Shown: positions 59,621-64,000 of the stretch, piece by piece | How the letters are laid out: every line of letters starts with the position of its first letter | Numbering within the stretch: the stretch's first letter is position 1 | From: Hamiltosporidium tvaerminnensis | Lineage: Eukaryota; Microsporidia; Dubosqiidae | DNA: 64,000 bases | NCBI GenBank assembly: GCA_022605425.2 | Contig: CM061246.1 | Coordinates: forward strand, 744,001-808,000 | Reading direction: 5' to 3' | Made by a program: the position numbers and the translations under genes | Notes under the pieces: generated by a model | Seen by the model: the letters and a program-made list of their open reading frames with translations, nothing else | The model's database searches: none | Told to the model about the DNA's origin: nothing

Positions 59621-61336
59621 ATGGTAAATAGAAACGTTATAAAAAATGAGAAATCTGATCTATTCGTTATAAAAATAGCACTACAGCATTTTTTTAGTAC
59701 ACACAAAGGTGTATATTTGGTTCTTTTTGTCGTTTTTTCGTCAATTATTTTATCAAAATATTTTGACTACAAAACACAAGAATTATATCTTTTGATGGAG
59801 AAAGATACGTCTGACTCAAAACTTAAAAGTATTATTTTCTACATTTTATTAACGGAAGTATTGGATATTTCTTTTCATAAATTGCAACAGATAGTTTTTG
59901 TCAGTTTATTGACACAATACAGAACAAATATAGCATCAAGCGCATTTAAATATATTTTATACAACGGTATAAAAAACAATATTGATTTAACTAACGGATC
60001 TATTCAATTTGCAGTTCTAGAAGGTACAAAAGGATTAGAAAATCTTATTGATTGTTTAGTAATTTACATTTTACCACAATTGGTTTCAATATTTTTATTT
60101 TGTAGAAAACTTAATAGTGGTTTTGGTAATTTAATTTCCTTCATGATATTTTTATCATTGGCTGTTTCTGTTTATATTCAAATAAAAATAACAAAAATAA
60201 AACTTAAATCAAAAAAGATCAATAATAAATCTCGTTGCAAATCAGACACAATCTTATACGAAGCATTTAATAATTTAGAAACTATAAATTTGATGTCAAC
60301 TGAAGAATATGAAAGTGTAAATTATAAGAATGAATTACAATATAATCAGAAGTTTTATGTTCATTTTGAAAGAATGAACAGTTTTTTTATATTTTTGCAC
60401 AAAATATTTTTTAGTATCGTAAAAACGATTACTTGTATTTTATTTTTAACAAAAAATAATGAAAATAACGATTCCGGAACAAAAATGAGATGCTTAATGA
60501 CTTTTATTAATAAATCTGATAAATCAATAGATTCTACTGGTAAATTGTTTACTTACATTAAAGAATCTATTTTAAATAGTAAATTGGTTTTGGATTATAT
60601 TGAAGATATTAGGAATGAAGAAGAAAATTATCTAATTATTTCGGATTTAAAAAGTATTAAATTCAAAAATGTGGAATTTTTATATGAAAACATTTCGATT
60701 TTTAAAGAAATAAATTTTGAAATTAAAATTTGGAAAAATGTTGCTGTCTATAGTAGTACAGATGGATTAAACACGTTACTTATCAAGCTTATATTTGGAT
60801 TTAAGAAATACAAAGGTGAAATTTTGATAAATGATGTAGAATTAAAGGATATAGATAATAAGATTTGGCTAAAAAACATTTTTTATTTTCAACCTGATTT
60901 TAATTTATTTAATAATACAATCGAATTTAATATTTTATACGGAAATTTTAATGTATCTAAATCCGATATGGTAAATATTTCTAAAAAAATAGGATTACAT
61001 GAAAGTATTATAAATAAAATAGATGAATACCAAACACAAATAAATGATAATGATACTTTAATAACGGTTGAAGAAAAACATAAAATATTATTTGCCAGAG
61101 GTATTTTAAAAAAGCCTAAAATTATTATTTTGTCAGAATCATATTGTAAAGCTGTCAATCAATCCATTAAAAGTTTATCTGAATTAATCAGATCTATATT
61201 TACAGAAATAACCATCATATTTCTTACTTGTGACATAAAAACTCTTTCATTTTTTGATCAGATAATTTTTATAAAAGAGAATGGTGTTGATTTTTGTGGA
61301 ACATTTGATAATTTTATAAAATTTAATTTAATTTAG
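59621..61336 (+). CDS. Atm1-type half ABC transporter with degenerate nucleotide-binding domain
   Basis: 571 residues in half-transporter order: membrane domain (hydrophobic segments near 31-48, 69-85, 143-161, 168-187 and 254-277), then an ATPase domain from ~345. NLETINLMSTEEYE (218-230) is the Atm1-type coupling region, and QPDFNLFNNTIEFNILYG (424-441) is a clear Q-loop block with Gln424. The catalytic motifs are eroded: the Walker A position (378-385) reads SSTDGLNT with no GKS/T lysine; the signature is ITVEEK where LSGGEK is expected; Walker B is IIILSE (502-506), Asp replaced by Ser505 with Glu506 kept; and the H-loop has Cys537 instead of His. Atm1 homologues export a glutathione-linked sulfur species from mitochondria or mitosomes for cytosolic Fe-S assembly. 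This one is unlikely to hydrolyse ATP alone and may pair with an active half-transporter. Confidence 0.88.
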   Translation: MVNRNVIKNEKSDLFVIKIALQHFFSTHKGVYLVLFVVFSSIILSKYFDYKTQELYLLMEKDTSDSKLKSIIFYILLTEVLDISFHKLQQIVFVSLLTQYRTNIASSAFKYILYNGIKNNIDLTNGSIQFAVLEGTKGLENLIDCLVIYILPQLVSIFLFCRKLNSGFGNLISFMIFLSLAVSVYIQIKITKIKLKSKKINNKSRCKSDTILYEAFNNLETINLMSTEEYESVNYKNELQYNQKFYVHFERMNSFFIFLHKIFFSIVKTITCILFLTKNNENNDSGTKMRCLMTFINKSDKSIDSTGKLFTYIKESILNSKLVLDYIEDIRNEEENYLIISDLKSIKFKNVEFLYENISIFKEINFEIKIWKNVAVYSSTDGLNTLLIKLIFGFKKYKGEILINDVELKDIDNKIWLKNIFYFQPDFNLFNNTIEFNILYGNFNVSKSDMVNISKKIGLHESIINKIDEYQTQINDNDTLITVEEKHKILFARGILKKPKIIILSESYCKAVNQSIKSLSELIRSIFTEITIIFLTCDIKTLSFFDQIIFIKENGVDFCGTFDNFIKFNLI

Positions 61337-62365
61337 ATTTCATAGATATTTTAAAGCGCAAATAATTAAATAAATTTAAAATTTTTATAAAATACGGGAT
61401 TCGTATTTTGTATAAACATTAATTTTTTTCATATCAGGTTCTTTATTTTTGTGATATTTCTTATGTTTTTAATCAATACTTTATTCTTGATATTTTATGA
61501 ATTAAGTCTTTATTCTTATAATCTTCGCCTATCAAAATAAATGCACTTGCCAGTTTTTTGCGATAATGTAACTTAATATGCTTTATTTTACTCAATAGTT
61601 TATACTTCCCAATAAAGATTTTTTAATACTTGGTATCATCCATAAATAACATCCCAAGTTATATCATAAATAGCTGTTAACGCACATAGATAAATATTAT
61701 TTAATTAATTATCCAGATTGTCTTATATCTAGTGTTTTTCGGTTTCGTCGGTTCGAAGATATTCTCCGGAGATGTTTTGATATCATGGGTGTTTATTGTT
61801 ATTTCGTGCTGATTATAAGAAAGATTTAACTATTTTGAATTTTAATAGAGCGTTCATCGAAGTATACAGTCTTATCACTGCATACTCATTGTAAGAAAAT
61901 GATTGAACAGGTGTACCGCCTTCGCTCTTACGAGTTTAATCTATTTAAGAGAAGTAGATATTAATTCCGTAGACTTTTCAACATAAAATAAGATTATTTA
62001 CATGTATTTCCAATATTGAGTATAAAAGTCTTTGGAAAGATTCCTATTCTATATTTAACAAAGAACAACCTTATCTCGTGGATTTATATTCAGTTTTTTT
62101 TAGCAATTTTTAAAAATAAACAACATTTCTTTCATCATTATATTTAAATTACAGTTTTGAATACAATTTGATGTTTTTCTATCTCTTTCTATATGAAACA
62201 CAGTAATTTGAATTTTTTATACACTTTTCCAACAATATTCTTATATATTCTATATTTAAAATTAAGAAAGCAATTACGATTACAAAAGTAATTATCTTTT
62301 TTGATGTTTAGTTGCAACATTAGAAAATATTTATTTTATGAAAAAAGCGCTTCAGCCTTGGAAAA
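61337..62365. other. Intergenic region with a retrotransposon relic
   Basis: AT-rich; a relic of the RLE retrotransposon lies at ~61590-62010. No gene seen. Confidence 0.5.
61590..62010 (-). mobile_element. Old relic of the RLE-type retrotransposon
   Basis: Diverged minus-strand match to 55.25-55.65 kb: 'tggtatcatccataaataac', 'atcccaagttatatcataaa', then 'cagtcttatcactgcatac' followed by 'tcattgtaagaaaatgattg' and 'tctatttaagagaagtag', in the order of the fresher copy's 'tggtattttgtcacaatacc', 'tcccaggtcatcacataagg', 'cagtcttatctctgcatac', 'tcattatcaagaatttcttg'. Non-coding. Confidence 0.65.
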
Positions 62366-63295
62366 ATGACGATTCTAGAATATAAAATATATGTTAAAAA
62401 TAAAGAAAATATTGAAAAAATGCTGTCCTATTCGGTAACAAATAGCATGAAAATACTTTTAATAATTCAATTCGATTGTGAAAAACATCATATTATAAGA
62501 AAATATTACCATCTAATATTTCTATTGAAGAAAAAAAATAAATCGAAATCTGTTATATTTATAGGATTTGATGAGAATAAAGAAACTGATAAATTAAAAC
62601 TTTTAGATATTTCAAATATAGAAGACTATATTAATTACAATATAAGTGAATATTATAATAGTGAATGTGAGGATGATGAATGTGAGGATAACAGTACTGC
62701 TAATTATATTGATTATAAACATGATGCTGCAATAGTTAATATCGCTAAAATTGATGCAAATAATATAACTTCATGTGATACTACAAATATATTTGAATCC
62801 AATATATTTAGAAAGGCAAATATAGATTGTAAATTATATAACGATGAAAAATATTCCAGTGTAGTTGTAGGAGGTACATTTGATAGAATTCACGAAGGTC
62901 ATTTTTTATTATTATCTACCGCCTTTTTATTAGTAAAAGAAAAATTAACTATAGGACTGACAACAGAAGTATTACACATAAAAAAAGCATACAAAGAAAT
63001 TATTCAAACGTACAAAGAAAGGAAAGAAATAGTAATTTTTTTTTGTAAAATATTTGGAATAAAAAAAGCTGTGATTTCTCCATTATCTGATTTTATTGGA
63101 TTGACCGATAAAGAAAATTTTGATTGTGTTGTTGTATCTGAAGAAACTTACAAAGTGTCATTGCTTTTGAATGAAATTAGACGCAAAAAGAATCTTGCCC
63201 TCATGAAAATTGTTGTAACACCTATGATTTCTACCAAAACATACCGTATAAGTTCTTCAGAACTAAGAAGAAAGGAACTATCTAATATTTTCTAA
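62366..63295 (+). CDS. Phosphopantetheine adenylyltransferase, eukaryotic type
   Basis: 309 residues. The C-terminal ~145 residues are a nucleotidyltransferase of the Cab4/CoA synthase PPAT class: VVVGGTFDRIHEGH (166-179) with the nucleotide-binding HxGH (His176, His179), a helix plus IGLTTEVL (196-203), FDCVVVSEETYK (252-263), and the C-terminal RISSSELRR (294-302), which replaces the ISSTxxR motif. PPAT transfers AMP from ATP to 4'-phosphopantetheine, giving dephospho-CoA, the penultimate step of CoA synthesis in the cytosol. The N-terminal ~160 residues are unassigned, with an acidic, Cys-containing low-complexity stretch (residues ~98-110). No dephospho-CoA kinase domain is fused. Start is the ATG at 62366; no CCC motif is close upstream. 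Confidence 0.9.
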   Translation: MTILEYKIYVKNKENIEKMLSYSVTNSMKILLIIQFDCEKHHIIRKYYHLIFLLKKKNKSKSVIFIGFDENKETDKLKLLDISNIEDYINYNISEYYNSECEDDECEDNSTANYIDYKHDAAIVNIAKIDANNITSCDTTNIFESNIFRKANIDCKLYNDEKYSSVVVGGTFDRIHEGHFLLLSTAFLLVKEKLTIGLTTEVLHIKKAYKEIIQTYKERKEIVIFFCKIFGIKKAVISPLSDFIGLTDKENFDCVVVSEETYKVSLLLNEIRRKKNLALMKIVVTPMISTKTYRISSSELRRKELSNIF

Positions 63296-63774
63296 GGCTA
63301 CTCATACGAAATGGTATTTCTTTGACTATTTAAATTATAATTTGCATATTCCCTATTATATTACAGTTTCTATATTAAAAATAAGAAAAATAATAGAATG
63401 TTGATAGATCATCAATAGGTTCTAAATTATAAATGCATCAGATTAAAAATTATTTAATACTTTGTAATTTTCTTTCTTGCTTTTGTTTGCTTTATTTTAC
63501 ATCTTTTCTTGTTTTATTTGGCTCGTTCCTTAATATTTTGAGTCGGTATTTGTATTTCGAAGAAGAGAGAGAATAACTGCATGGAAAACTATCTGCTTAG
63601 AAATAAGCGTAATTTGTGTGTAAATCATTGTCTAAATTTGAGTAGAATATCAACTACATTTAATCTACAGGCTAATTCCTTATAATCCTGAATTACAATA
63701 AATTAAAGAAACGAATGGAAAAATAAAGGACTGTCTCAAACCGATTGACCCGGTGTGCAATCAGACCATGAATT
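63296..63774. other. Intergenic region with an R-element fragment
   Basis: Contains a minus-strand R-element 3' fragment at ~63560-63690 ('gaaaactatctgcttag', 'gtgtgtaaatcattgtctaa', 'gaatatcaactacatt'). No gene seen. Confidence 0.5.
63560..63690 (-). repeat. R-element 3' fragment
   Basis: Follows the order of 'gaaaccatctgcttgag', 'gtgaagatcattatttg' and 'gggaataaaaccacact' in the copy at 51.2 kb. Confidence 0.5.
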
Positions 63775-63984
63775 ATGGAACAAAAAAGTATGAGGTTATT
63801 GATGGAGACAATAGAGGAACCTGTGAATGTTGAAATGGGTGGATCTCTTAAACCGGCTTTTTGTGAAAGCGATCAAGCCCGGGAAATGCTAAACTGTGAC
63901 CAGCTTGAGAATATTTTGCCCTTCGTTTTTTCATCTTTAACAACAGAAATAGAAGAGAACCGGAATAGCAAATTAAGGTTTTGA
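63775..63984 (+). CDS. Possible small or partial gene at the window edge
   Basis: A 69-codon frame (MEQKSMRLLMETIEEPVNVE...), acidic, ending at TGA 63984. GC content and codon use are clearly higher than in the housekeeping genes around it, more like the retrotransposon coding region, so it may be the start of another mobile-element protein. No motif recognised; could also be chance. Confidence 0.25.
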   Translation: MEQKSMRLLMETIEEPVNVEMGGSLKPAFCESDQAREMLNCDQLENILPFVFSSLTTEIEENRNSKLRF

Positions 63985-64000
63985 TTTCGATCATTTTATC

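Overview
The window looks like nuclear DNA of a microsporidian with an expanded, gene-poor, very AT-rich genome. The evidence is the set of short intron-less genes for reduced eukaryotic pathways (a Dph1-type diphthamide enzyme, an Atm1-type half ABC transporter, a eukaryotic-type phosphopantetheine adenylyltransferase, a PP2A-class phosphatase, RhoGAP and PIN-domain proteins), long stretches of non-coding AT-rich DNA between them, and a CCC trinucleotide a few bases before several start codons, a known microsporidian promoter feature. Genus is not determined; the sparse layout recalls large-genome lineages such as Edhazardia or Hamiltosporidium (inference).

Layout. 0-9 kb: a secreted acidic protein, a RhoGAP protein, and a secreted glycine-rich repeat protein whose reading frame is broken, among old repeat fragments. 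9.4-14.05 kb: a decayed Helitron on the minus strand, recognisable by its Rep and Pif1-type helicase blocks. 15.2-29.0 kb: a 6.36-kb unit present twice in direct tandem (copies A and B), carrying a gene for a 361-residue membrane-anchored protein of unknown function and three members of a dispersed repeat family (called the R-element here). 29.2-40.7 kb: host genes (coiled-coil secreted protein, second RhoGAP, PPP phosphatase, PIN-domain nuclease) and an old retroelement relic. 41.7-57 kb: an R-element, a near full-length but dead RLE-type (Dong/R4-like) non-LTR retrotransposon, an inverted third copy (C) of the 6.4-kb unit, then a 5'-truncated retrotransposon on the opposite strand and an older relic of the same family. 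57.6-63.3 kb: DPH1, an ABC half-transporter with a degenerate ATPase, and the CoA-pathway adenylyltransferase, all on the plus strand.

The host genes are ordinary housekeeping and regulatory functions and do not form one pathway. The most unusual items are the triplicated unit with its conserved orphan gene, the Atm1-like transporter lacking ATPase catalytic residues, the cysteine-rich insert in the phosphatase, the retrotransposon 3' ends that bracket the inverted copy, and a dense, almost adenine-only pattern of single-base deletions in the tandem copies that probably marks consensus error rather than biology. No tRNA, rRNA, CRISPR array or replication origin was recognised.
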